A DNA stretch of 64,000 nucleotides from Euwallacea fornicatus (GCF_040115645.1 NC_089568.1:1860001-1924000), one strand, 5' to 3'; counted from the first letter of the stretch, positions 32,652 to 46,168 are shown. Numbers and translations: made by a program. The notes: a model not told the origin generated them from the letters alone.

Positions 32652-35600
32652 CGTTTTAAAATTGATGACACCATTTAATATGCCATCGCCTCGGTTTAAA
32701 GTATCAACTGGCGCCATATTGACTGACTTTTCATGGGAGGGTAAAAACAGTATTTTCAAACATAAAGATAAGAACTTAGACTGAACGCATTAAACATGGT
32801 TTCCGCCAGTAGGTTCAGTTGGTGTTTCAGAACTGCAATAAAAATTATAATCGTATCTGATTAATCTATTGTTCATGTGGATTATTGTGCTACAATAAAC
32901 ACATAAACCTGGATTGAATGTATTTGGGCGTGGAGAATAATTTATAAGATATCCATTAACTGTAATTATTTATCGATACCTTTATTGATAACTGTCTACG
33001 ACCAACGGTTGACCTAATTCCCTTTGTAATATTTCATTTAATAAATATTGTAATATAACGTTAATATACAATAGATGTGGAAGTATTAGCTCAAAATTTT
33101 TGGAATTCTCAATATAAACGGAAGCAACTTCTGTTAGCAATCGAAGCTGAGTTGGAAACTAAAACGGCCTTCGATGGCGTCCCTTAGGCACCTTATAATA
33201 ATTCCCAGCATCCCCACAAACACTCACCCGGCTATTGCTCGTGAAACTAGAGGGAATCACGTGTATATTTTTCAGACAAGTCACGTTTTAGGACTGTTTC
33301 AATATGCAAGGGGTAGAATTGCTATTAATAACCGGAAGTCTGATGATCTTTGCGAATGCAGAAACACCCGAGTTAGGTGCAGTAACGAATAGACAAACCA
33401 CGCCATTAGTTTCCCCTCTTGTTAGCAGATTTGTCGGCTTATTTTCAAAGTTATATTAGTCGCACAATGGGTCTGATGCAGCCAACTTGTTTCTCGAAAA
33501 TACACCCACAGCTTTCCGTTTTGTATTATTAGAATCGATCGGGGTGTCTAGCTCTTTACTTTAGAACAAAGGACTGACCATATTAATTTTCGTCCAATTT
33601 TGTCAGCTTACAATTATCCGAAAAGGCACACGTCACCTTTTGGACCAAAAATTAATTAAAGGGCCTTTGGGCGAGTGCCATAATAATAGTTCGTGCAGAG
33701 GGTCCTTTTAATTTGTTTATACACTTTATCGGCACCAATATAACCTAGGAAATATTGCTTTAGGGAATTCTGATACATTTCATATGTATAATGATCGTAG
33801 TTGCCTGTATCAGGTCAGATTAACCGGAGCGATCCTCGTTACTCTCACTATGGATCATGGCCGTTTCGGGTTGCAATAATGGAGTTGCCAATATTCTTGG
33901 AACTTTAGGAAAAGTTTGTACATCATTTTGTGACTTTTATGGCTAAATCGAGGAAACTTAAAAACGCCTAGATTTGATTCTGGATGCATAGGAAGACAAT
34001 CTAAAATCTGTCGATTTTAACGCATTTTAGGGCCAACCTCAAGGAATTTATTACCGATTAAATCGACGAAATTTTGATTTCAAGAGCTTAATGCAAAATG
34101 GTTAATACGCTGTTAACCTCAAAATCAAGCTAATTTTCGTAAATCCAGAGAATCTGGCTGACATTTCAGTTTTAACGATTTTGTGGAAATTGACCAAAAG
34201 TAAAGTTAACAGCATAATAGCAGTTTCGCCCTAAGCAACTCACATATTATTGTTGTTTGGCGTGTCAATGGGCTGTAGCAATCCTTATTCGATTTTTCAC
34301 TGTTGCCGCGAGCAAACCTCATTGATAAACAGTTACGAAGAATAAATTTTTAATAAAACATTCAACGTTATTTTATGTCGTTCTATCATTTAAAGGAAGC
34401 GTTTATATTTTCATGGAGTTTTCAACACATAATGAAGGCTGATTTTAGCGACATTACCATCGATCATTCCTCGACGAACAGATGTCCTAAATTGGTCGTC
34501 GCCCCAATTTCCGGGTTGTTTTGTGTCAAAGTAATTTTCCTGAAATCACTTCAACCCCCATAAGAAATTTATAAAAGTAATATTAATTAAATTACTCAAT
34601 TCTGGTATTATTTACTGTCGCTCAATAAAGTTTTTCAAAAGATACCAGTAGAAGCACCTGCAATTACGTTAAGAGGCGAATCGAAGAAAAACAAAAAGCG
34701 TAAAACTTAATTAGTTTCTGAATAAGCTCGTTTCTCTTTTATATATCTGTTCGTTCTTACAACCATTTTTCTTTCTTGGAAAAGGGTCAATTCTGTCAGT
34801 TACAACATTGTATTTCTAGCCGAAGAAAAATACTATGCTCAAAGTTGATTGAATTTTCTTTCTCGCCACATATAGAAGGATTGAAATAAACACGACCTTT
34901 TATTTTTTTCCAAAGATAATGATATACCGGATTAAATTTTTTTTACATGGCTGGATGGTGCTTAATGAGCCACGTCAGCCAAACCGAAGTTGTTTATCTA
35001 CAGAGTTTGATTTCAATAAAGTTTCACGTCCAATCTTGGGTTTTTTTTGTAATTTTCCTGAATTTTTTATAGCACGTCTCAAATTTATTATGAAAATTGT
35101 ATACAACGACGCAAAGTTTATAATTTCATATTTATAATCGATTGACACTATAAATATTTTTCGATAGTCGAAGAATGCATCTATATAAGTGTGTATATAC
35201 CAAACTTCAAAAATTAGTTACAAGTCTTCATCATGCGTTTCGAAGTTCCAGCAACTAATTTCCCTTTTTTAAAAAACAACACTGTAATCGGTGCCATTTT
35301 GAAAATTCCAACGATGGGCATTGTTGAAATTTCCCACAATGCATACATTGAATATATACACGATGTTCGTGTAACATCATCCCAACATGTTTGAATGATC
35401 ATTCCTCCAGATTTTTTCTGGATTATTTTGTAATGCTTTCATAAATACTATTCAAGGATACCTTGTTATATTGTTGTTTCTCAAACAGTTTGACAAAAAA
35501 ACACTAAAAATAAAAATTAAACTCGCTAACTTTCCCATTGATTTATTCAGATTATCCCCGATTTTATCACTTTATTTATGTTTTGTTATTAAATCCATAA

Positions 35601-35943
35601 ATTCTCGGGAACGGTCGTCCCTCGACATTAGCCAGTTAATGTTTTCCGTAGGAACTTTTTATTTCGACGAATAAATCAGGCTGATTTTATTTTTTCGTGA
35701 GAGTTAAGTAGAAAAGCGAACAAGCTGAAATATTAATTTTAGATATTACTTATATTTTATGCTTTTGAGGAGAAAATAAAAGAGGAATAAACACAGAAGT
35801 GGACATTTTATAATTTAATTCAAAAAGATATATAAAAACTGAAAATTTGTTGAAAATTTCACTTTTTGCCTAACGTGCCCGTTTTCGCTTTCAAATGAAT
35901 CTTAGAAAATGATTTTAAAATTGCTACTTGAGTTTAGTACGTA
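32652..35943. other. Intergenic AT-rich DNA, no gene recognised
   Basis: Only short frames. The minus-strand stretch 35214-35402 includes FKMAPITVLFFKKGKLV, vaguely like sequence found in some transposon arms, but I found no matching second arm. Confidence 0.5.
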
Positions 35944-37487
35944 CACTACCCCTCAAAAGTATTTGGGCCCCTATTGTTTCTTCAGAATTAACACCAGAAG
36001 TTATGAAGAAGACATCATTTTTTTATTCATTAATATGGTACAAAAGATAATTACCTAAAAACATATTAAAAAAATGGAAAAACACTGCAAATGTTTGAAT
36101 GGACGCTTCATCTATATGTCCTCTTCGTGACTGAATAATTGAAACGCATAATCGGAGTGTCCGTTCCGCGATTTTTTTCAAGATTTCAACTGTTGTTTCG
36201 TCCGAGGCTACTTCTAAATTAGTTAATAAGTCATCGGTTGATATGGAGGCCAATTGGCGAACCTTCCTGCCCAATTCACCTTACAACAATTCAATTGAAT
36301 TTAAATCTGGGCCCTGAGGAGGCCAAACCATTCATTTAACAACACCTTCTTTTTTTTAAATCATGCAAATATTCTTTGCATGATTTGCATGTGTATTTTG
36401 GGTCATTATCTTGTTGTAAAAAAAAATTCTGATCTAAAATCATTAGCCCAGAAGGTATCTCATGACTTTCTACAATGTCGCGGTATCCTTCATTTCTCAA
36501 AATCCCCTTCGATTGTCATGATGCCGCCAATAGCTGTGCCTTCCATCACCTCCATATTTAACAGCAGAGAGAAGTTATTCCTTCCTCGCAACGTGTTGGC
36601 CCATTGCTCGATGAACAAACACGCGTCTTCGTTAGCTAAACAATTCAAATTTCGACTCATGTGTCCGTAGCAGTTTGTCCCACGCTTCTATCGTCCGACG
36701 TTGGTAATTCCGGGCCCATTGTAGTCGTTTCTATTTATGCCGATTGCGTAAGAAGGGGTTTTTCGTTACTTTTCGTCCATGAAGGCCATGTTCCTTTAAG
36801 TTACGTTTTACCGTAAAAACGTTAACTGATTTTAACTGTTTAATATAATTTCTGTAGTAATTTCTGAAACTGTTTTACGTGTATTTCTCTTCCTAATTAA
36901 TGCCATTGCACGATCATCTACCGATGTACTTACTCTCGGTCTCCTACTTCGTTATTTGATTAGAAAACTACGATTTTTTTGAAATTTTTTACATATATAG
37001 TAAACGAGGGAGTGAATTAAATGCAATTCTCTGACAATTCGTCGGTTGCTTTTGCCGCTTATTTCGATGTCTATTCTCTTTTCTTAGACATTATTTTTTA
37101 TTTTTTAGCATTTTATTTCTCGGCCTTACCGTTACGAGCACAAAAGCACGTTAACTTTAACTTCGATGTATTATGCCAAGTTGTCAACAACGCAAGGTTA
37201 TTATTATACTGTTTCGAATGACAATAATAAAGAAAAATCAACATTTTTCCACCGAATCACTTTAAATTGTTACACCTGCATTTTTTAATGTCCCCGAAGT
37301 ATTTCAATAAAATTTTTGATTTCGTAGATAATAACATCCTCAAGCTCCCATCAATTGCTACATTTTTTGGACAGGTACTGTGCTGGAGAGGAGTAATTAA
37401 ATCTATTCAAAGGGGGATATCTACGCTATATTTTTATTTAAACAATTCCATAAAATGAAGATTCCCAAATACTTTTGGGCTCTAATA
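35944..37487 (-). mobile_element. Tc1-type transposon, near full length, minus orientation
   Basis: Both ends carry CAAAAGTATTTGGG in inverted orientation, at about 35954-35967 and mirrored at about 37463-37476. The outermost bases are CACTACCCCT on the left and, in reverse complement, TATTAGAGCC on the right. TA lies outside each end (35942-35943 and 37488-37489). At about 1.54 kb the length is close to the 1.6 kb of typical Tc1 elements. A single transposase fills the interior on the minus strand. The ACTCAAAAGTATTTGGGC type of end is known from Tc1-like elements. Confidence 0.88.
36040..36980 (-). pseudogene. Tc1 transposase, full-length but broken
   Basis: Read on the minus strand from about 36980: RRPRVSTSVDDRAMALIRKR is the linker after the first helix-turn-helix. 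Then VNVFTVKRNLKEHGLHGRKV, RLQWARNYQRRTIEAWDKLL and the first catalytic block RTHESKFELF near 36640-36672, where TDES is expected, so the first Asp is His. VKYGGDG follows. The second block LQQDNDPKYTCKSCKEYLH near 36370-36430 keeps its Asp. The third, WPPQGPDLNSIELL-like, has WPPYQ/GPDLNSIE in pieces near 36290-36330. The C-terminus reads LLTNLEVASDETTVEILKKI then CVSIIQSRRGHID. At least five stops or frameshifts are present. The family is unambiguous. Confidence 0.9.
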
Positions 37488-37489
37488 TA

Positions 37490-39761
37490 TGTTTCACAAA
37501 ACTCAAATAAATCGGACAATAGAAAAAGCAGCCAAAAAATGAAAATTCTCATGAATGCAACAAACCAAAAGTATAACTCAAAAAAAAACGCAGATTTGCC
37601 TATTGTCCGAAAATACGAGCTTATCCGTTTTTTCTGCCCATTCAAGAAAATTAATTAAAACTGAGCCAATACGAATTTTTTAACATTAGCAATTGTTAAT
37701 GAAAGGCACCTAAAATTTTTGAATGACAATTATTTAATCAGAAGGAAAAATCGTGTTTGCAAGCGAGAATGAAAAATTGGAGCCGCAGATTTTAGGCACA
37801 TAAAATTCGCTAATTAAACAAATGCTTTGTTATAAGGGACCTTTGTGTTCGAACAATTAGAGAACTGTTGAATTTGAATCGAAACTTTTCTTTTATCATA
37901 TTAAATTTTCGAGGCCGGAGGGAAAAGAAAAATAAGTGCGGATTTTAATACCATAATAAATTTGATGCATCTGTTTTACTAACGTTAATAAAAATGTTTG
38001 AGTATTCCTTTCCAGCTACAATATTATCAATTTTAATGAGAGATTGAAATCCGTAAGCTTATGGAGCCGATAATGAAATATCCAGAAATTATCATACTCT
38101 CGACAAAGAAAATCATGTATATGGACTGGCTTTGAAGTAATTGGGGCAACCTCAAAGGCTGAAGGCTGCAACAATTTTCCTTCTATAGATAATTACGAGG
38201 CCAAACAAAATGCAAATTCGAAGGAAGAAAACCAACCTTTGCATACGTAATTACCACTTCCTTATACACTGTCAACGTCTTTCTCTTTTCCTAACGAACT
38301 AATCAATTTTAAACCGAAACCCGATCCAGTAAATCTCGTAAACCGACGTCTAAAGCTTGGAAATTGCAGTGGTGTAGACCAAGAAATTCCAATGATATTT
38401 CCATATGGAATTTATTAAATTAATATTTACCTCTTTTAGCTTTTATAAATCAATAAAATTCCGAAACTTCTAGGAGTAATTGTAATTTTTTCAGGAAGTC
38501 TAATATTAATGCTGGTGTTAATCAGTGCGCTACGCCTCTGGAAATGTAGAAATGTAGAGGCACGAAAGCTGCATGGGAGCTCTATAATAGGGCCTGGCAG
38601 CAAATGGGATTCCCTCTACATAAATGCATGGCTAAATGCAGGCTGTAGACCCTAGGATAATTTTATCTGGAACACCGAACAATTAATACTACTGGGTGGG
38701 GGGAGGCCGAAAGCCATCGAATATCTGCTAAATGAGGCGCTGTCTAATGGCAGGTAGATATGCCAACTTCTAGGAGAGAAATGTCCTCCTATTGTCTGCC
38801 GCAGAAAATATGTAGAGTGATAAAGTCATGCATTCTCTGAATCTACCAAAAATATATGCCCATTACCTGAAATCAGAGCAAAATAATGAATTACTGAAAG
38901 AGGGGGAGAAACCACAGATAATGCAGAATAATTTAGGGGACGTGATTAAAGGAAACCAAATATTCATTGCCTCAAAAGACAAAACAAGTTCCTAACGGCA
39001 ATCAATCAAAATGATAAAAATGATTAATAAAGTGATTTGTAATATGGGAGAAGCAGATGAAGTTGTAAGGCAAGCATAGCAAAAACCCTGTTTGTGTCAA
39101 GGATCACCTTAAATGTGTTTTAATCAAGAGATAGTGTAAGATAAATGATAAAAATGAGGTGATATTTTAATCAAAAAGGGCAAAAAAATAATTGAAGTTA
39201 AACTTAATAAATACCCTGTAGACTTTAAAGCTATGAGACATACGAATGCGACTTACTACGGTTAGATTTCTTTACATTCCCAAAATGTATGGTGAACGGA
39301 CTGGCCTACTTTTGCACGACGCATTGTATTAATCACTAACATGGATCACTCACGTGGCTAACATGATGCGGAAAGCATTACTTTTCCCATTGACGTGCAA
39401 AAACATGTGCTGCAAATCACTGAGGTTGGCTTTCCGGTAAACCCTTTAGGTTGAATAGAAGATTTATTTTTCCCGCCAAATAGTTTCAATGTGAATATTT
39501 TCGCATTTACGTAGTGGTAGGCACAATGAATATGAAGTAAGTAAAAAAATTACGAAACGGGAATCTGTAAGCAGATCTCCTTTGTGCCCATTTTGCTGTT
39601 ATTTTATTACTCAGTTCATATTTGCTTTACCCAGCATCCTAAGAAAAACAAGATGAAATATATACATCTTCTGGAATATCTTGTATATTGTAAGGATGTA
39701 AAGTGTTTTTTCAACGTTTTTGAATTTGCTTTATTGTTTTACATTTAACATCGAGGATATA
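37490..39761. other. Intergenic AT-rich DNA, no gene recognised
   Basis: No protein-like frame recognised. A perfect short inverted repeat TCGGACAATAG ... CTATTGTCCG lies near 37513-37608, with about 75 bp between the arms. Confidence 0.5.
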
Positions 39762-40420
39762 CAGAGTGTCGGATATTTTTTTGGAATAGGATTTTAACCA
39801 CGTATTCTACGCATAAAGATAATATTAGTTTACTATACACGCTACATTCGAGAAATGCTTTGTTAAGGAAATACTAAGCGCTGAAGTTTCGTTGAATTGT
39901 TCGGAATGATGGCCATTATGTTCTACACATAAATTAGAACGTCACCATAAAACCCGCCGAACATTTCTCAAGTTCTATGCAGTTATGTTAAAAGCAAAAC
40001 TTTTATTCGTCTTATAAGTTCTTCTTGAGAGTTTGAGTGTAGTGAGAGTGGAATACATATTTCTCTTCATAAACCCACAAATATAAAAATCTGAAAGTGT
40101 TAGATCGAACGATCGAGGAGGCCAAGCAGTTGATCGCTCACGACCTATCCATCCCCATGGATAATTTGTATTTAGCCATTTCCTCACCGCTAGGGAACAA
40201 CGTGAAGGACATTCGTCTAATTATGCCATTAACTTATACGAAAAATTTGAGTTAAATATCTAAAATACTTGGAGAGCTATGAAAGTTAATTTGAAAAAAA
40301 AAAATTCAAAACCTTCTATTCTCTTAACGAAGTCTTTTTCAAATATAGTTTTTATAGCAAACTAATGTTTATGTGCAGAATAAGTAGTTAAAGTTCTGCT
40401 ATAAAAACCTGAACGTCCTG
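39762..40420 (-). mobile_element. Internally deleted mariner-like element
   Basis: TA flanks both ends (39760-39761 and 40421-40422). The left end begins CAGAGTGTCGG and the right, in reverse complement, CAGGACGTTCAGG. The terminal repeats align over about 130-150 bp, sharing TTTAACCACGTATTCTACGC against TTTAACTACTTATTCTGCAC. Only the C-terminal quarter of a transposase remains, on the minus strand. Confidence 0.85.
39905..40187 (-). pseudogene. C-terminal fragment of an ITm transposase
   Basis: The minus strand reads MRKWLNTNYPWGWIGRERST, AWPPRSFDLTLSDFYICGFM (third Asp kept in LSDF), then KRNMYSTLTTLKLSRRTYK. After a stop, CVEHNGHHSEQF near 39905-39945 matches the family's C-terminus. The N-terminal domain and first two catalytic Asp residues are missing. 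Confidence 0.85.
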
Positions 40421-40422
40421 TA

Positions 40423-41186
40423 TATTAACTTGATCCACCAAATGGGAAAATAACTATGATCTTGAGGATAAAAATTATGCCATAGACGCGGGTACGTCTA
40501 TGACGACTAACATGTATGCTGAGTACAGTAATTCATCGATTTCATCTGAAGTTTCTCCTTTCCCTTTGACTATTCAATCTCCATCTTTGATTGTACCCTG
40601 ATGTGTATTTAATCGCTAATCAATCACATCATTCTGTTCTCTCTACAAATTGGTTTTCTTGGCATCATATTATGCACAAATCATATTTACGAATATTGAA
40701 TTTGAAGTTTGGCTAAACTACCCCACCGTCTCTTCTCGGGGACCTTTCTAATGGAGCTATTTTACTTTGAAACAAACGCATAACTTTGTTCTAGTTAACA
40801 TAGTCCCATTATTGGGAATTGGGACACATGTTTCATTATACAAACACATTCCCAATCATTGAACTTTAGATATTTTCCAAGAACTTCTCACAGAACCTCT
40901 CGTTTCTGAAGTTATATAAGTACGCGTTGGTAATAAGAAAAGTTAGGCTTCGCCTTGCTTGTTATAAGCATAATAATGCCATTCGATTCGAGTAGTTTTT
41001 CAACGCCTTTGTTAACTATTTTCTTTCAAGCGCCCTATAAACAAGGAATTCAAAGAACTGCTAGGAATTTAAACTTTAGCAGAGTAATAAAGCACTAAAG
41101 GATTTTGCAATGTTTTGAAGTTATCGGAACACCGAGAAGCTACTGATTTCTTACACCACTAATTAAAATCCATTCCCAAGCCCATA
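40423..41186. other. Intergenic DNA
   Basis: Nothing recognised. Confidence 0.5.
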
Positions 41187-41188
41187 TA

Positions 41189-41975
41189 CAGGGCCATTCA
41201 CGGTGAGTGCCCTATTAAAAGGTTACGGGGTGCTGATATAGCTAGAGAACTGAAATTTTGGATGTTGATGTAGTGGAGTTTGATCTGTTGAATTAAAATG
41301 TTGGTATCGCCGCGACGTTGACAGATCTACGTGTAACTGACAACAACTTTGTTATTTTAAACGGCACACCCTGTATTCTATTACATTTTCGAATTTCCCG
41401 GAAGATTTAAACCCCAGTTCGTCTATCATATGCTATAGCTGCGATGAACCGTTTTCGAAATATGTAATTTTTTTTGCCTGATTTGGCAACAAAAAGCTCT
41501 TTTCAGCTATCACAGCTAGAGAGTTGAAACTTGAGCTACAGACTCTTATTAGTTATCTGTACCTTTTAATGTTGTACATTTTTTGGATTTGCACACGGGG
41601 CGTGGAAAAATTAGTGCGATATCAGAAGGATATAAACATGGGCGTTAAATGAGAATCTTAAATAGAACACCCTATATTTTTTTGCCAAATTAGTAAAAAG
41701 AAAAAAAAATCGAAAACGTTCATCACAGCTATGGCATATGACAGACGAACTGGGGTTTAAATCTTCCGGGAAATTCGAAAATGCAATAAAATACAGGGTG
41801 TGCCCTTTAAAATAGCAAAGTTGTCAGTTACACATAGGTCTGTCAACGTCGCAACGATACCAATATTTTAATTCAACAGATCAAATTCCATTACATCAGC
41901 ATCCAAAATTTCAGATTTCTACCTACATTAGAACCCCGTAAACTTTTAATAGGACACTCACCGTGAATGACTCTA
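41189..41975. mobile_element. Large palindromic foldback element with nested ends
   Basis: The left end reads CAGGGCCATTCACGGTGAGT and the right, in reverse complement, TAGAGTCATTCACGGTGAGT. TA flanks both sides (41187-41188 and 41976-41977). The arms (about 41189-41480 and 41690-41975) are closely similar. Inside each arm is a second transposon-like end: GCACACCCTGTA at about 41364-41375 and its mirror TACAGGGTGTGC at about 41792-41803. Between these inner ends, the inner arms continue (CCCGGAAGATTTAAACCCCA and its mirror). There is no coding capacity. The centre (about 41480-41690) is not palindromic. Confidence 0.85.
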
Positions 41976-41977
41976 TA

Positions 41978-44900
41978 TATAATATATATATCTAAGGACG
42001 AGTTCATTTAAGCAACAAGAAATATTCCACGGTAAATGAGTACGAACTATTTAATATAGAGTTCATATCTCGAAAGTTTACTAAATATACCTGGATTTAT
42101 TAAAACGTTAAAACTCGAAGAAGTTCATTACTGCAAAGCAAACAGGTCAGGAAATTCTGAGACGCCTTTGCTCGTCGGTACGTCTTTGATGTGTCCGTAA
42201 TAAAGTGGAGGAATTTAGTGAAGTTAACTACGTGAAGTTTAGCTGCGACGTGAAACGATACTTGGAAATCTTTTTAGAAAAAGTGTCGTATGAGTCGGTC
42301 TTTGATGGTTTTTAATTGAGTAACCTTTGAATGTGAGAGGAGCCGCTCTTAGTTAGAAAGATTGTGGACCTGCATGATAAGTTAAAACGAAATGCGTTTT
42401 GCATTTGGTAAATTCGACAAGATTACAACACATGTGCGGGAAATGTTAGATACGCGGAAACTGAAGGTAAGATTTAAAGTGTCTCGTTGAATAAATAAAA
42501 ATATCGATGCATGAGTTTAATTTCAACGAATCAGGTCTCCTTTAGCGGTGTTGCCCGTAGATCTTGCGAGATCATATTAATAATTTGCCACGGGTTGAAA
42601 TGACGTTCCACCCACGTAGTTATTTCTATTTTAAGATACTGAAGAAAATTTCTTGTCGCTGAAGTAAACCAAGTGCCTCCCGGCTCTTGCTCGAACTTAC
42701 TGAAATACGTCATCGATATCAAACTAAATATTTCAGTTTAAATAATGGGCTGAAACGGGATTAGAGCAATTATGTTGCGATTTCGAGCGATTCGACTCAA
42801 GCGAAATCTAAATTAATTTGGGATTGACCCGAAAATTTCAATCAGCTTGAATTTTTAATGTTATTGAACTCGATCCAGATTGATATTATCGATCTAAATT
42901 TACTGTCGAGAACTCAAATGCGGAACCCCCACTCGCGTCAAGGTACGTCGCCATTGAGATATCCGGAAAAAAAATTGTGGAAACTTAAATTATATTAAGT
43001 TTTAAAAACGGGTCTTTGAGCATGCCGCATTTTGATGAAAGCCTGGATGAATTTATTCCCAATAAAGTCGTTTTGGAACGCTGACATCAAACTAGGAAGC
43101 GCCATTGGCCGTGCCAAAATCACTCATGCGAATCTGTAAAAGTACTGGAATCCAATTTTCTTTTAACAAACTTATCCTATCTTCATCTGATATTTCAACG
43201 CCAGTGCCTTCAGAATATGACCCTAAAATACTTCATGCATATGATGAATTCACTTTAAGGAAGAAAGATTCTGCAATATCAAAGTCGACTCCGAGTTACT
43301 AAATAATTGACACAGTAATTACATCGAAAATTAGAGCTCTATGTAATTATACATTTCCATATAATTTGAAGAAAATCATGAAAGAGGTTTTTAATGACTG
43401 AAATTTAATTAACTCGAAAAGTGGAGCTCATCAAGATTTCTAATAAGAACCACCAACGTGTTTGATTAGACTGAAAACGTTAATGAAGAAATAAAAATGT
43501 CGATTCGTGACCTCGTTACACTGAGAGCGTACATTGAACAGCCACTACCGATAAACTGCATCAAAGGACATTTTTCCACTACATTTTAGAGCAGAAAATC
43601 CGAGTTGATTGCCGTTGCTTCCGGAAAATGAAACATAAAAGCCATACGTAACTCGGAGACACATTATTTTCTTTGCCGTTTCCAGTTACATTATGCTCCG
43701 TATCCTGAACATCACAAGATACAATAAATATCATAAATCTGGAGTTCTTCGAGGAAAGCACTTTCGGATATTTGTCAAAAAGTTAAAGCAACCAAGTTTC
43801 GAAGTCTGCTTACGAGTGGAAGTTCAGAGGTCTGATATTCCGGTATGTGAGTTCGGAAACTAGACAAAGAGATGACTTCGCCGGGGCAACTTTTAATGAT
43901 ATGAACGTAGATGTTAAAGAGAACGGTATTTTTCTTGTCCTGGTCCAGGTAAATACTTTCAATCTTTGCAGTGGGACATAATATAATATGCAGCGATGAG
44001 GGATAGGAGTCTGCTAACTTTGGTTCCATTGTTTCCCTCCCTTATCGATTACAGTTTCGTGAAGTTTCAGCAGCTTTCATTCCAAACACGAGCAAAACCC
44101 TTGTAACAATAAAATAAAGAGCATCATTTGTAACTCTCACGAATAACAATGGATTTCATTCGGGCTGTTCAGGTTAATTTATCATAACAAGAAATTACCT
44201 GGCATGGCTGCAATTTAAATGCAGCTTTTCTACCTGCTGAGAGAATTTGAATTTGTGTCTGATTCTGACTTTTATTAGTGTTAACCATTAGCTTAATGGT
44301 ATATCACTAATTAGGCAATTAGAATTAGCCGCGAAGAAACTTCCAAAAAGTGCGAAGCGTTCTTCAAACTATAATTTATCATTTTGTGTCACGAATTATA
44401 GGGGAATTCAAATTACTATCAGAGGGTGTATAATTAAGTTGAATCCCGACAGGAATTTTAGTAATAACCCTTTGATATACAGATATAATTTGTAAATTCC
44501 CGGTGTCTCAGCGCTGAATGTCAGCTGTTTATTTTACGCCCCTCTATTAAGTTTCGAGTTTTGGGCGTTAGATAGAAATGAGGGAAATGGATAAATGTGA
44601 CATAATTAATAAGACTGATACGACAGAGTTAATAACTTACTAACACTCGATGTCAGCGCCAGTATAAATTGGTCTTTTACCATGTCATAGATATGTCGAA
44701 ATTTTATCTCGCAGATGTATAGGCAGGACATTATAAAGTCCATTTATTTGTAAACGAGCTTTCGCCCTGAATAATTTTTATTCCATTTCGATATATTACG
44801 AGTTGATTATTCAATGTCTGGTGACATTAGTAATTTCAAAAAATTCAATCCGCCGATTGTGTACAGTAAATACTTTACATTTTTTAGGATAAAATATTAC

Positions 44901-45368
44901 ATAAATTGATTTCTCATGTTTATCACATGGAATAAAATTTGGAATGAAACAAACCTGTCCGTTGAGTCGAATCCGCTCAAGGAGTTTAATATTTCTACTC
45001 GTGAAAAAACGATGGTTTAACTTACTTGTTGTATAAATAACTATTATTCAATTTTGACACGTTAGGAGCCGATTATTCCACGCCTTCCAACGCTCTAAAT
45101 AACGTATTTCCCAAGCGACTTAAGTGCAACATCATTTACCTCAGAACATACGCATCAAGGGCTTCGGACGTCAGAAAGCTCTTTTACTCCTGACAAACAT
45201 CGATCTGTTTATCTATAATATTAATGACTAAAAAATCCACTGATACAACAACACGTGCTAAACTTAATATATTTTATAGATCACACAGAAATTTGATTCC
45301 TACTTTTTTAGAAAAGTATTTTCAAAATTAAATAAAATTTTCCACACAAATGGTACCTTCAATCTGTT
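41978..45368. other. Intergenic AT-rich DNA, no gene recognised
   Basis: Short frames only (for example 43775-44029 minus). A TA-rich stretch (41976-41992) directly adjoins the preceding element. Confidence 0.5.
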
Positions 45369-45370
45369 TA

Positions 45371-46168
45371 TAGAGGGGGTTCGGAAATAATGTCAAAATA
45401 TTATTGGAGGACATTCTAGAGACTAAAATAATTAAAAAAATTTTATAAATATAGCCCAAAAATTGCTTCTTCATAGGGGATAAAACGCCTCAAAAGGAGA
45501 ATTTTGAAGGTGGTTTTAATAAATTTGTTTGTGTTAACAATTGCATATTTTAGTCAGAGGAGTCACTTTCGAGGGCTCTTCTACATAAATGTTGTCGTAA
45601 CTTTTTTGTTCCTGATATTTTTGAATTTTTTAAATCGAATTACTGAAACGCGAAAGTACTGTTAATTAAAAAACCCTCTTATTCCATCTCATTAGGGTAA
45701 ATCGTTTTCCACGAAAATGGGTTGTTATGAGCGGACGCATGATTACATGGACATGGAAATGAATCTTTATAGACATAGCAGGCATTCTTGTAACAGATTT
45801 TTTTTATTAGCCAGGCATAGCAAGACTTATATCATAAAGGATTTTTCAGTGATTCATAACAAATGTTGCAGGTGACCTCCGTTTTTTCTCAATGTATCCT
45901 GTAATTATTGTCGTCATAGATTTGGATTCGCACGTAATGTGTCCATTTAATGAATCGTTTGAATGGGGAACTCTGAACTTTCACAATATTTTCGCAACGA
46001 ATTAGAGGATTCGTTGAGATAAATGGAGGCCATTTGCAACACGAAACAATATTCCTATTTATTTTTTAAATAAATAAATTTAAATGTAATTAATTAACTA
46101 ATTAATATTATTATTCAGGTTTTAATAAATCTTTTTTTTTTAATTCGACGTTATTTCCGGACACTCTG
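45371..46168. mobile_element. Palindromic ITm derivative carrying two opposed transposase ends
   Basis: The left end TAGAGGGGGTTCGGAAATAA (after TA, 45369-45370) mirrors the right end, which in reverse complement reads CAGAGTGTCCGGAAATAACG; the right flank is AA. Near the middle, the minus strand at about 45853-45888 encodes KNGGHLQHLL followed by a stop, and the plus strand at about 46009-46050 encodes RIRGFVEINGGHLQH. Both are the C-terminal end of a mariner-like transposase, pointing outward. The left arm is about 300 bp longer than the right, so it may hold an insertion. The ends are moderately supported; the paired C-termini are clear. Confidence 0.55.

Noticed and set aside
35214..35402. 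Apparent transposon arm sequence
   Set aside because: I compared the reverse complement with the sequence to the left and found no matching arm.
36380..36670. 96-codon plus-strand frame
   Set aside because: It is antisense to the Tc1 transposase, whose motifs are clear on the minus strand.
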